From: Paraburkholderia sp. ZP32-5
Lineage (GTDB): Bacteria > Pseudomonadota > Gammaproteobacteria > Burkholderiales > Burkholderiaceae
Direction: 5' to 3'
DNA length: 64,000 nucleotides
NCBI RefSeq assembly: GCF_021390495.1
Contig: NZ_JAJEJP010000003.1
Span: 1,054,001-1,118,000 of the forward strand
Shown: positions 24,126 through 34,100 of the stretch, piece after piece
How the letters are laid out: every line of letters starts with the position of its first letter
Numbering within the stretch: the stretch's first letter is position 1
The notes under the pieces: model-generated
What the model saw: the letters and a program-made list of their open reading frames with translations, nothing else
Databases searched by the model: none
What the model was told of the DNA's origin: nothing
Made by a program: the position numbers and the translations under genes

Positions 24126-25075
24126 CCGCACCTGTCCGCTCCCCTGCCGAAGCCGCCGAGTCCACGAAGGCCGCGTCGAAAAGCACGTCGCGGCAGCGCC
24201 CGGCAAGCGCTTCGCGCCTGCGCGTAACCCGCCGCAGCCTGATGTGGACGGTGGCGATTCCGCCGGTCGTGCTGCTGCTGGCGTTCTTCGCGTTGCCGCT
24301 CGCCTATCTGCTGTTCATCAGCGTGATGAGCAATTCGGGCACCGATCTGTACGCGTGGCCGATGACGCTCGGCAACTACACCGCGGTGCTTGCCGATCCG
24401 TTCTATCTGGGCATCATCGAACGCACGCTGCTGATTACCGTGCTGGTGCTGGCGCTATGCCTGCTGTTCGGCTATCCGGTCGCGCTGTATCTGGTCAGAA
24501 TGCCGGTCAAGCGCCGCGTGATGGCGATGCTGGTGCTGATGTTCCCGATGATGGTCAGTAACGTCGTGCGCGCGTATGGCTGGGTCAGTATTCTCAGCCG
24601 CAACGGCGTGCTGAGCAGCACGTTGCAGCATGTCGGGCTGCTCGATTATCCGAAGCAGTATCTGTATTCGGTCGGCGCGCTGACGGTCGGTCTGATGACC
24701 ATCTTGCTGCCGTTCATGATCATCTCGATCACCAATTCGCTCGCCGCGATCGATCGGCGCTATTACGAGGCGGCGGAGTCGCTGGGCGCGAGCCCGTTCC
24801 GTGTGTTTCGCGAGGTCACGTTTCCGTTGTCGACGCCGGGCGTCACCTCCGGCCTGCTGCTGGTGACCTTCCTCGCGCTGAGCGCGTATGTATCGATCTC
24901 GCTGCTCGGCGGCGCGCGCTACAAGCTGCTGGTCAGCATGGTGTTCGATGCGGCATCGACCGCGCAATGGCCGAAGGCGGCGGCGCTGTCGTTCGTGCTG
25001 CTGGTGGTGGCGCTGCTGCTGGCCAAGATCATTCAGCTGTTGCTGCGCCCGCAGCGCGTCCAGGGGAGAGCGTAA
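24122..25075 (+). CDS. ABC transporter permease, PotB-like
   Basis: 317 aa from the ATG at 24122, which overlaps the ATPase stop; the frame open further upstream lies inside the ATPase gene. After a basic, low-complexity cytoplasmic N-terminus of about 38 residues come six hydrophobic segments. The coupling-helix motif EAAESLGASPFRVFREVTFPLSTPG is the EAA loop that contacts the ATPase. Spacing to the next permease gene is 3 bp. It forms the membrane channel with the PotC-like partner. Confidence 0.93.
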   Translation: MTAPVRSPAEAAESTKAASKSTSRQRPASASRLRVTRRSLMWTVAIPPVVLLLAFFALPLAYLLFISVMSNSGTDLYAWPMTLGNYTAVLADPFYLGIIERTLLITVLVLALCLLFGYPVALYLVRMPVKRRVMAMLVLMFPMMVSNVVRAYGWVSILSRNGVLSSTLQHVGLLDYPKQYLYSVGALTVGLMTILLPFMIISITNSLAAIDRRYYEAAESLGASPFRVFREVTFPLSTPGVTSGLLLVTFLALSAYVSISLLGGARYKLLVSMVFDAASTAQWPKAAALSFVLLVVALLLAKIIQLLLRPQRVQGRA

Positions 25076-25078
25076 ATC

Positions 25079-25876
25079 ATGCGTGCAAGCAAATGGCTAC
25101 TCGGTGGCACCGCGCTCGTCGCGTTGCTGCTGATCTTCGCGCCGATCCTCGTCGTGCTGCTGCTGTCGTTCAACGGCGGCGACACGATCGCCTTTCCGCC
25201 GCATTCGCTGTCGCTGCGCTGGTTCCGGGCCTTTCTCGATTCCGACGAAATGCGCGGCTCGTTCGTGACGAGCTTCTGGCTCGCGCTGCTGGCGGCCACC
25301 GTATCGACCGCGCTGGCATTGCTCGGCGCGACCTATCTAGCGCGTCAGCGCGGCCGGCTCGCCGCGCTGCTCGAAACGCTGTTCATCGCGCCGCTGGTAT
25401 TTCCGGCGATCATCCTGGGCCTCGCGCTACTGCTGCTCTATCGCACGTTCGGCATGCCGCTGATCGCGGGTCTCGCCATCGCGCACGTGGTCGTGTGCTT
25501 TCCGTATGCGCTGCGCTCGATCTACGCGGCACTGCAATCGTTCGACTGGTCGCTGGACGAAGCGGCACTGAGCCTCGGCGCCAACCCGTGGCGCGTGTTC
25601 ACGCTGGTCGTGGTGCCGATCATCTGGCCGAGCATTATGGTTGGATGGATGTTCGCGTTCATCGTGTCGTTCGGCGAGGCCAACGTCGTGCTGTTCCTGA
25701 CCGGCCCCGGCGTTACGACGCTGCCGTTGGAGATCTTCAGCTACCTGCAATTTCAGGGCGATCAACTGGTGGTGGCCGCGGCTTCGGCGCTGCAGGTCGG
25801 CGTGGTCGTGCTGTTCCTGCTGATCGCGCAGCAGGTGCTGGGGACCAGGAACATGGTCCGCGCGGAGCAAGGCTAA
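25079..25876 (+). CDS. ABC transporter permease, PotC-like
   Basis: 265 aa inner-membrane protein with six predicted segments. The EAA-loop equivalent is DEAALSLGANPWRVFTLVVVPIIWP. It starts MRASKWLLGG at 25079. With the preceding permease, ATPase and binding protein it completes a type I importer of the polyamine/opine class. Its stop falls in a short degenerate repeat region that precedes the gamma-glutamyltransferase gene. Confidence 0.93.
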   Translation: MRASKWLLGGTALVALLLIFAPILVVLLLSFNGGDTIAFPPHSLSLRWFRAFLDSDEMRGSFVTSFWLALLAATVSTALALLGATYLARQRGRLAALLETLFIAPLVFPAIILGLALLLLYRTFGMPLIAGLAIAHVVVCFPYALRSIYAALQSFDWSLDEAALSLGANPWRVFTLVVVPIIWPSIMVGWMFAFIVSFGEANVVLFLTGPGVTTLPLEIFSYLQFQGDQLVVAAASALQVGVVVLFLLIAQQVLGTRNMVRAEQG

Positions 25877-25928
25877 ATGCGAGGCTAAATGCGGGCCTGA
25901 AATCAGGCCTAAAAGCACGGCTGAATCG
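25869..25928 (+). repeat. Degenerate 12-bp tandem repeats with a hairpin
   Basis: GGCTAAATGC occurs at 25871-25880 and again at 25883-25892, followed by more diverged copies. The hairpin GGCCTGA-AA-TCAGGCC lies at 25894-25909. The permease stop codon is in the first unit. The hairpin may attenuate read-through into the downstream gene or protect the mRNA end. Confidence 0.5.
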
Positions 25929-25961
25929 TTCACACTACATTCAAAGACAGAGGCAGACACC

Positions 25962-27746
25962 ATGAGCTTCACGACCCGTCCCGAGTTGCGTGGCACGTTC
26001 GGCGCGATCAGCAGCACGCACTGGATCGCCACGGCCGTCGGCATGGCGGTGCTCGAACGCGGCGGCAATGCGTTCGATGCCGCGGCGGCCTGCGGCTTCG
26101 CGCTGCAGATCGTCGAGCCGCATCTGAACGGTCCGGGCGGCGAAGTGCCGATCATCTTCCAGCGCGCCGGCGACGCCGAACCCACGGTGATCTGCGGCCA
26201 GGGCGTGAGCCCCGCGTTGGCCACCATCGACGCGTTCCGCGCGCAAGGTCTCGAGATGGTGCCCGGCACCGGCCTGCTGCCCGCTGTGGTGCCGGGTGCG
26301 TTCGATGCATGGATGCTGATGCTGCGCGACCACGGCACGATGCCGTTGGAGGACATCCTCGGCTATGCGATCGGCTACGCGGAAAACGGCTACCCGCTGC
26401 TGAGCCGCGCGGTCGCGTCGATCGTGCCGGTCGAACAGATGTTCCGCGAAGACTGGCCCACGTCGGCCGCTGTATGGCTGCCCGGCGGCAACGTTCCGAA
26501 GCCCGGCGCGTTGTTCCGCAACCCCGGCATCGCGGCGACCTACAAGCGCATCATCGAAGAAGCGAAGGCCGCGAGCAGCGACCGCGCGGAACAGATCGAA
26601 GCGGCTCGCAAGGTCTTTTATCAAGGCTTCGTCGCCGAAGCGATCGATCGCTTTTACCGTACCGAGTCTCTCGTCGATACGTCGGGTGAAGTGCACGGCG
26701 GTCTGCTGCGCGGCGACGACATGGCGAGCTGGCAGGCCAGCTACGAGCCCACCGTGTCGCTCGAATACGGCGGCGTGCGCGTACACAAGACCGGCCCCTG
26801 GGGACAAGGCCCGGTCATGCTGCAGCAACTGGCGTTGCTGTCGCACTTCGACCTCGCGGCGATGGATCCGCTGGGCGACGAGTTCGTCCATACCGTCACC
26901 GAGTGCGCGAAGCTCGCGATGGCGGACCGCGAGGCGTTCTACGGCGACCCCGCTACTTCGGAGGTGCCGCTGGAGCTGCTGCTATCGGCCGAGTACAACG
27001 CGCGCCGCGTCAAACTGATCGACGACCGCGCATCGATGACGGTGACCGCCAGTCACCTGGCCGGCGCAAGCGAACGCCTCGCGATGATCTGCCGCCGCGC
27101 CGGTTCGGAAACGCCGCACGGCGCGGGCGGCGGCGAAGTCACGTTCGCGCCGATCCCGGCGGTCGAGGGCGACACCGTGCATCTGGATGTGGCCGACCGC
27201 TTCGGCAACGTGGTATCGGCGACGCCGAGCGGCGGCTGGCTGCAAAGTTCTCCGGTGATCCCGGAACTCGGTTTTCCGATTACCACGCGTGGACAGATGT
27301 TCTGGCTCGACGAGGGGCTGCCCTCCAGCCTGCGTCCGCGCACGCGTCCTCGCACCACGCTGACGCCGACGCTGATGACGCGCGACGGCGCCGCGTGGCT
27401 CGCGATCGGCACGCCCGGCGGCGACCAGCAGGACCAGTGGCCGCTGTCCGTGTTCCTGCGCCATCTGTGGCACGGCTACGGCTTGCAGCGCTCGATCGAC
27501 GCGCCGATGTTCCACAACCGCCATTGCCCGACGTCGTTCTATCCGCGCGACTACGAGCCGGGCCGTCTGCTGATCGAAGGCCGCTTCGAGCCGCGCGTAA
27601 TCGAGCGCTTGCGCGAACGAGGCCACAAGGTCAGCGTGATGGACGACTGGTCACTGGGACGGGTCTGCGCGGTACAGCGCAGCGAAGGCATGCTGCGCGC
27701 CGCCGCCACGCCGCGACATATGCAGAGCTACGCGCTCGCGCGCTAG
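25962..27746 (+). CDS. Gamma-glutamyltransferase-family (Ntn hydrolase) protein 1
   Basis: 594 aa. The N-terminal region (ISSTHWIATAVGMAVLERGGNAFDAAAA) and the cleavage/catalytic site GDTVHLDVADRFGNVVSATPS (Thr405 the probable nucleophile after self-cleavage) mark the gamma-glutamyltransferase family. No export signal is visible, so it should act in the cytoplasm, unlike E. coli Ggt. Family members include glutathione hydrolases, cephalosporin acylases and amide hydrolases such as oxamate amidohydrolase. Downstream of an ABC importer and an amidotransferase-like gene, it probably cleaves an amide bond in the imported compound. A second, distant homologue is at 61132. Confidence 0.9.
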   Translation: MSFTTRPELRGTFGAISSTHWIATAVGMAVLERGGNAFDAAAACGFALQIVEPHLNGPGGEVPIIFQRAGDAEPTVICGQGVSPALATIDAFRAQGLEMVPGTGLLPAVVPGAFDAWMLMLRDHGTMPLEDILGYAIGYAENGYPLLSRAVASIVPVEQMFREDWPTSAAVWLPGGNVPKPGALFRNPGIAATYKRIIEEAKAASSDRAEQIEAARKVFYQGFVAEAIDRFYRTESLVDTSGEVHGGLLRGDDMASWQASYEPTVSLEYGGVRVHKTGPWGQGPVMLQQLALLSHFDLAAMDPLGDEFVHTVTECAKLAMADREAFYGDPATSEVPLELLLSAEYNARRVKLIDDRASMTVTASHLAGASERLAMICRRAGSETPHGAGGGEVTFAPIPAVEGDTVHLDVADRFGNVVSATPSGGWLQSSPVIPELGFPITTRGQMFWLDEGLPSSLRPRTRPRTTLTPTLMTRDGAAWLAIGTPGGDQQDQWPLSVFLRHLWHGYGLQRSIDAPMFHNRHCPTSFYPRDYEPGRLLIEGRFEPRVIERLRERGHKVSVMDDWSLGRVCAVQRSEGMLRAAATPRHMQSYALAR

Positions 27747-27816
27747 CCGATTCGATCCGGCGTCCGCCGCGTGCGTCTGCCGCGGCCGGACATTTCAACT
27801 GCCTTTGAACCGTTTG

Positions 27817-28506
27817 ATGAGGACTGTCATCACGAACCACCCCGCCATCGGCCTGTCCGGGACCGCACCGTCCAAACGGCGTGCGGCCGACGTTGCGTAC
27901 GACAGGATCGAAACGCTGATTTCGAAGCTCGTGATCGAACCCGGCAGCCCGGTCGTCGAAGCGGATCTGGCGGTGCTGACCGGTCTCGGCAGAACGCCGG
28001 TGCGCGAATCGCTGATGCGCATGGTGTCGATCGGGCTGATCGTGCAGCAGCCGCGGCGCGGGCTGATGGTGTCGGCGATCAATGTAACCGACCACCTCGA
28101 CGTGATCCAGACCCGGCGCGTGCTCGAACAGCTGATCGCCGCCAACGCCGCGCGCCGCGCAACCGCCGAGCAGCGCAAGACCATGCTGGCCTGCTCGCAG
28201 CGAATGGTCGAAGCGGCCTCGCGGGACAATCTGGATGACTACATGGAAGCCGACCAGGCGCTCGATCATGTCGTGCACAACGCGTGCCGCAACCGCTCGG
28301 CCGTCAAGGCAGTGGTCCCGCTGGTGGTGCAATGCAGACGCTTCTGGTATGCGTACCAGCACGAGGGTGACACGGCGATGGCCGCGCGTGCCCATCAGGA
28401 AATGGCGGAGGCGATCGCCAGCGGTAACGAGGCCGAGGCGACGCGGCATGCGGGGCTGTTGATGGATTATCTGGAGCGGTTTGCTCGCTGTGTGATTGAT
28501 GCTTGA
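27817..28506 (+). CDS. GntR-family regulator, FCD subfamily
   Basis: 229 aa from the ATG at 27817; an in-frame TTG at 27805 is possible. The N-terminal winged helix (AYDRIETLISKLVIEPGSPVVEADLAVLTGLGRTPVRESLMRM) is a GntR domain. The C-terminal all-helical FCD sensor keeps acidic/His residues such as DYMEADQALDHVVHNACRN that could bind a metal and carboxylate ligand. It lies 70 bp after the gamma-glutamyltransferase gene and may autoregulate that cluster. No clear operator of the TNGT-N-ACNA type was seen next to it. Confidence 0.9.
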   Translation: MRTVITNHPAIGLSGTAPSKRRAADVAYDRIETLISKLVIEPGSPVVEADLAVLTGLGRTPVRESLMRMVSIGLIVQQPRRGLMVSAINVTDHLDVIQTRRVLEQLIAANAARRATAEQRKTMLACSQRMVEAASRDNLDDYMEADQALDHVVHNACRNRSAVKAVVPLVVQCRRFWYAYQHEGDTAMAARAHQEMAEAIASGNEAEATRHAGLLMDYLERFARCVIDA

Positions 28507-28642
28507 GCGACGCTTGGCCCATACCTGAGCGACACTCGAGTCCGTATTGCGCCGCAGGCTGAACCGCAGTTGCGCGACAAACCGCATGCCACCCTGGGTG
28601 CCGTCAAGAGCTTCGGCTTACGACGGCCAACCAGCTTGATCA

Positions 28643-30412
28643 TCAACGCACCCAGAAATCGAGCTCCCTCTTCGCGTCGCTGTTGAGTTGCGCCTTCTGC
28701 CAATCACTGCTCTCAAGCAGGAAGCCGTCAGGTTGTTTACCTTTCTTCTGCAAGTCGTTCACATAGGCTAGCCAGCGGTAGTGGTGATACACCGACAGAA
28801 CGTGAGTGGCATAGTGCAACGCCAGTTCCTGATTACCACGCACGATGATGAAGTTGTCGTCATTGCTTCCGCTTGCCGAGCCTGAGAAGTTGTGGCTCCC
28901 GGTCACCACGATCGGGTTGGTAAAGGGATCGACGACGATCAGCTTTGAATGCACGATAGCGTAGCCGATAACTCCGCCGTGGCCATCTCGGCGCTTGAGA
29001 AACTCGTTGCGGGTGACGGTCGCCGCCCAGTTGGCAAACTTGTTCATGCCTTCCGGCCGCACGATGTCGAGCGTGGCGCTGGCACGCTTGTTCAAGGTGA
29101 ACGTCTCAACGGTAACCTCGCTCTCGTCGGCGCTATCGCCATCGCTGGGCGGAGTACTAACCACACCCTTGATGTAGAGCGACCTCCTTGCTGACTGCAG
29201 CGCGCGGATAGTGGCCAGCGTGGCCGTGCCACCAGGCTGGAACATCAGGAACATGACGGCTTCCTTCGCGGAATTGACCACGTCGTCCAGCGCCGCCAGA
29301 TCGACCTTCTTGTGCGTGCGCGTGAACCAGATCTCACCGGAAGAGGAATGCTTTCCGGCCTTGAATGCCGCGGGCTGATCGTTCGCTTCTACCAGCGCCG
29401 GTGGGAACGAGCTTTCGGCATCCCGGAGGCGCTCCCACTGCGCCAGATATTCGGCAGCTACGTCAGGGTTGTCGATTAGCAAACCGTTGTTGATCTGCGT
29501 GCAAAGGCCGGTAGTGGTCCAATTTGTGCTCCCGGTCCAAGCCCTCTGTGCGGTGCCTTTGCTATCGGTCAGTACGAGAAACTTGTTATGAGCGAGCGCG
29601 CCCGGAGAGACAAAGCGGTCAAAAACCTCTACTCCGTTATCCTTTAGTAGCTTGCGAGCGCTCTTGTTTTGGTCTCTCTTGCGGGCCTCTTTCGAAGTTT
29701 CGGCTTTCTTCTTAGTGATCGATCCATTGGAGAGCACCACATGCGCATTTCCCTTGAGTGCCGTCAAACCCGCAATCAACTCGTCGTCGTCGAGTTCGTA
29801 CAATGCAGCGTAGAGATGGCCTTTCGATTTTTTTGCGCTGTCGAGCAGCGCCAGCATCTCGGTCCGCAATGTGCCTGAGAGGAAGTTCCGGATGGGTAGC
29901 TCATGCTGGGCCAGGCTGTCCTTGAACAGGCTTAGTGCTTCCTTGCGTGTCTTCAGCTTGTTCTTGATTCGAAGATCTTCCAGGTAGCGCGACATGAACT
30001 GGGAAATAACCAGGCCGCGATTGAAGTACGAGGAGAAACCGTCCTGCGTACCACCCGAGAGCTTGATCCATGCGGTCCAATCGCTTTGCTCGCTGACCAG
30101 CTGGCGTAGCTTGCCTTGCGTATGGATCATAGGCGTGACGCGATATCGCACCTCATCACCGAGGTTTGCCGTAAAGTCCGCCCACCAGAATCGCTGAAAT
30201 GGCCAATCCGTCGAGGGACGAACTTCGCCAATCTTTGGCTTGTCCCGTTCAAATCCTTTCCGGTTATCGAGCGTGCTACGCACTACCTTGCCGTCGGGTG
30301 TTCTCAATTCCTTTTCGATCGCGAAACCCCAGCAGTCAGTAACAGGCTTTGCAATGGTCCAGAAGATTACCGCGTCGTCGGAATTGACGATCAAGCGAAT
30401 ATTGGTGGTCAT
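28643..30412 (-). CDS. Phospholipase D-fold (HKD) protein
   Basis: 589 aa from the ATG at 30412 (AAAGGAAG upstream). Two HKD-type motifs are visible: His275/Lys277/Asp283, followed by GSTNWT, and His487/Lys489/Asp494, followed by GSHNFSGSA. The second is the canonical HxKx4D; the first has one extra residue before Asp. Paired HKD motifs form one active site in phospholipase D-type phosphodiesterases. The N-terminal 180 residues are of unknown kind. No signal peptide is seen. Possible roles are a phospholipase, nuclease or defence/toxin effector; nearby type VI genes are suggestive but 7 kb away. The region is richer in AT than its flanks, hinting at acquisition. Confidence 0.82.
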   Translation of the reverse strand: MTTNIRLIVNSDDAVIFWTIAKPVTDCWGFAIEKELRTPDGKVVRSTLDNRKGFERDKPKIGEVRPSTDWPFQRFWWADFTANLGDEVRYRVTPMIHTQGKLRQLVSEQSDWTAWIKLSGGTQDGFSSYFNRGLVISQFMSRYLEDLRIKNKLKTRKEALSLFKDSLAQHELPIRNFLSGTLRTEMLALLDSAKKSKGHLYAALYELDDDELIAGLTALKGNAHVVLSNGSITKKKAETSKEARKRDQNKSARKLLKDNGVEVFDRFVSPGALAHNKFLVLTDSKGTAQRAWTGSTNWTTTGLCTQINNGLLIDNPDVAAEYLAQWERLRDAESSFPPALVEANDQPAAFKAGKHSSSGEIWFTRTHKKVDLAALDDVVNSAKEAVMFLMFQPGGTATLATIRALQSARRSLYIKGVVSTPPSDGDSADESEVTVETFTLNKRASATLDIVRPEGMNKFANWAATVTRNEFLKRRDGHGGVIGYAIVHSKLIVVDPFTNPIVVTGSHNFSGSASGSNDDNFIIVRGNQELALHYATHVLSVYHHYRWLAYVNDLQKKGKQPDGFLLESSDWQKAQLNSDAKRELDFWVR

Positions 30413-31192
30413 GTCGACTTCCTTTCTGGCCTGTTTCGAATCGGTGATAGGACTGGTCGTGATGCTCGATAGTCGAGTCAGCGACGCAGTCGTTGCACAG
30501 CTTGCGTCGGCACGCGTCACTACAATCGGCTACCAGGCGACCGGATAGCGTTCCTGCTTCTGATGAATTTCTTTAATTCACGTTAATTAACGGACAAGCA
30601 ATTGCACGAATTTCTCCGCACACGAGCGAAAGAGAACCGCCTCGCTCAAATCAATGCACTGTCTGGCAACTGCGCTTTGATTCCCGGTTCAAGACAAAGA
30701 AGAAGCTGCATGATGCGACCTGAACGGCAGGCTTTGAAAGTAAACGTGTAGTGTTCGCATCAGCAAAACAAAACGTTACCGTTTGGCGCAACAAGATTGC
30801 GCTCCTTCGCTTATCTGGTTGGCGCTGTGCGTGCAAGAAAGCGATGCATCAGGCGAGAATACTTTCCAACTTGAAGATAGGTAATCGAAAGGAAAGGAAC
30901 ACCAGGGACTTATCCGAATCATTTCTCGCCATGCTATGTGCGGAAGCGCACATTCAGGATCTCACACGCGTGCTGACGTTTGCGTGGCCGATTGCAGCCG
31001 CCAGGATTCGGCCAACTACGGACGATGCCTTGCACCACTGCCTGGGCCTTCGTCCGGTTCACTATTAACAACGGCCCTTCGTTGGACAATACCGGTCCGC
31101 AGGTTGTCATTCGGACGAACTCACATCGAAACTGTGCTTTCGATTCGACCTGAATATTCGTATTTCTTGAAGGACATAGCCGCAACCCGCGC
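30413..31192. other. AT-richer intergenic region
   Basis: 780 bp between two minus-strand genes. It holds the promoter of the phospholipase-D-type gene and the 3' end region of the autotransporter. ATCGAAA/TTTCGAT (31125-31144, 6-nt loop) is a weak hairpin about 50 bp beyond the autotransporter stop. The open frames have no recognisable product. Confidence 0.5.
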
Positions 31193-34100
31193 CTACCAGG
31201 AATATCGATACCCTGCCTGACCGAACACGGTGCGCGCGTATTCACCGCCAATGTTGTGTGCGTACTTGATATTGACGTACAGCTCGGACGATTTACCCAT
31301 GCTCGTCGTCACACCCACGCCCACGTCGTACCAGGTCCTCGCCGGATCGCTGTCGAACGGCGTGCCGCCCACGCTGGTCTGCCCGGCAGAGAAGAAGTCA
31401 TGCAGCACGTCGAAGGTCAGATAAGGCGTTGCGGCAGCCGTGCGACCGTCGTTTTGCAGATTCGCGCGGAACAGCCGTAAACCCACTCGCCCGCGCAAGC
31501 CATTCGTACTCGTGCTGGAAATCGGCGAAACCCCGTCGTCCGCCGCATTCATATGCAGGTACTGATAGAGCAACTGCACCTGCGGTTCAATCGCGATACC
31601 CGTCGAGCCAGGAAGCAGGAAGGGCTTGCCCATCTCGCCCGAGGCGCCGGCGCTGAAACCGTTCTGGGTTGTCTCGTCGCCGTAGATATCGCCGTATTTG
31701 TTGTAGTAATGCGTGAGTTGGCCCACGCCATCGAAATAAGTGCCGTCCGGAAGATATTTCGTCCAGTAGCCGCCAATGGATTGCGCTTGCGTTTCCACCG
31801 AGCCCGTTGCGTCGGACAGTTGTGAATTAAGGCTGCGCAGAGTGTCGTCGAAAGTCGCCGACATCGAGCCGAAGGTCACCATCACGCCCGCATGCGTGCT
31901 GCCCCCATTGGCGCCGCGCCCGAGCGTCCAGTCCTTGCCGAATTGCCCGAAGAACGTCTGTCCACTGGCCGAGAACCCGTTGTTTGAATCGACGTCGGCA
32001 TTCTGCCCGCTCACACGACCCCAGACTCCATTGCTGTTGCCGGCGCCGGTTTTATTGGCTTGTCCCGCTTCAACGCTTGCGATGTCGCCCACGCGTTCGT
32101 TCAACGTCCCCATGATCGTAAAGCCGTAGTCGGCATCAAGCAGCGGAGTCATCGAATAGCCGACCGCGCCCGGACGATATGCAACGTTTCCGGAAGGCGC
32201 GACAGAGCCGCTCGCCGCTGACGACGAAGACGACGATTCGAGCATCGAGCGCAAGTACCAGTCGTTGGCGCTCGCAGTACCACCTTGATACAGCAGATAC
32301 TGATAAGCGCCGCTCTGGATCACATTGCTCAGGCGGAAACTGTTCGCGGCCGACGTTCCATCCACCTGTACAAGCTCGATGCCGTCGCCCACCGTCTGCA
32401 CGCCCGTGCCTGTCGCGCGTACCTGAATGGTCGTGTTGCCACTCGTATTGCCCGTAACGATAAGCCGATCCGTTCTGGTGGCCGCGCCGCCCTGATTAAG
32501 CAGCGTGTTCAGTACCAGTTGCCCGTTTGCACCCGAGTAGTTTCCGCCAACGGTCAGCACGTTGCCGATTCGTCCGGATGCAGCCGCCACGTCCACCACA
32601 CCCCGATTCACGAGATTGCCGCCGATCGTGAACGAGCCGTTCGCATCGGCCGCAAACGAAGGCAATGCGTTGGCGACAGCGATCGTGCCCGCATTGGTCA
32701 CCGCGCCCGCTACCGTGCCATAACCGCCGAGCGTTGCGCCGGCCGCCACGGTCGTTGCGCCCGCACCGAGGGTGGCGTTCGCATGCGCGGCATCGCCGAC
32801 CGCGAGCGTGCCGTCCGAAACGCTCGAGCCTCCGCTATAGGTGTTCATCGCGTTCAGGACCGTGACGCCCGAACCTGTTTGCGTCACGTTGCCCGTGCCG
32901 GAAATCGTGCCGCCGAAAGTGACGCTGTCCGAACGGTCGAAGGCGAGCGTGCCGTTGTTGGTGACGTCGCCGGAAATGCTCCCCGAGGTTCCACCATTGC
33001 CGAGTTGCAACGTCCCTGCCGAAATCGTCGTGCCACCCGTGTAAGTATTGCTGGCCGTCAGGATGGTCGCGCCGGTGCCGATCTGGCCGACCGAGCCGGT
33101 GCCGGAGACGATGCCGCCAAAAATGACGTTGTCCGAGCGGTCGAAGGCCAGCGTGCCGTTGTTGGTGACATCGCCGGAAATGCTGCCCGAGGTTCCGCCA
33201 TTGCCGAGTTGCAGCGTCCCTGCCGAGATCGTCGTGCCGCCGGTGTAGGTATTGTTGGCCGTCAGGATGGTCGTGCCGGTGCCGATCTGCTCGACCGAGC
33301 CGGTGCCGGAGACGATGCCGCCGAAAGTGACGCTGTCCGAGCGGTCGAAGGCCAGCGTGCCGTTGTCGGTGACATTGCCGAGGATGCTGCCCGACGTTCC
33401 GCCGTTGCCGAGCTGCAGCGTACCCGCCGAGATCGTCGTGCCGCCGGTATAGGTGTTGTCGTCGGTGAGCGTGAGCGTGCCCGCGCCTTGCTTGGTCAGC
33501 GCGCCGACGCCCGACATGATCGTTGTGGCGGTCACATTGAAACCATTGGAATCCAGCACCATGCCGCCGGCCCCGAGAATGAAACTGTCGGGCGCAAAAC
33601 CATAGATCAGCGCTGAGTTGGGCGTGCTGTCGGCGGTCGCCCGCAGCGTGCCGTTATCGAATGTCGCCGTCGCGTCGCCGACGCCCGGCAGCAGCGCCGC
33701 TGTTTCGAGGACCCCGTTGGTGTCGACGGTCAGCGTGCCGTGGGTGCCGCGGTCGGCACCCACGACGACCCCTCCCAACGCCGAAACAAGACCGCCGTTG
33801 CTGATGATCAGTGTTCCCTGCCCTGGCGTACTCCCGAAGGGGGTTTGCCCGATGAAGAGAACGCCGGAGTCAGCGAAGCTGGAACCTGCCCCGGTCACCA
33901 GCATCGACGCGGTGCCGTTTACACCGATGCCGGCGTTGACAGCCTGGATCGTGGCGCCGTTGGAAACCGTCACATCGACACTGTTCGTCGCTCCACCCGC
34001 CGCGAAGTTGCCAGCGTTCCAGACGGTACCCGCTCCGTCTACCAGCATGGTGATGTTGGATGCCAAGGTAAATCCCGGGCCTTCGCCAATCGAGGCGTTG

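Noticed and set aside
22923..24206. 427-codon minus-strand frame opposite the ABC ATPase
   Set aside because: The plus strand carries intact Walker motifs and the family's TOBE domain; the antisense product has no recognisable pattern.
28643..30412. Type VI lipase effector of the Tle5 class
   Set aside because: HKD motifs fit, but the gene is not beside a vgrG, has no adjacent immunity gene and the N-terminal part is unrecognised. The link stays a possibility only.
30751..31068. 105-codon plus-strand frame in the AT-richer gap
   Set aside because: No ribosome site, no motif and no recognisable composition; treated as chance.
32840..33451. CRISPR-like spaced repeats
   Set aside because: The repeat is 204 bp, in frame and without spacers, and encodes autotransporter passenger units.
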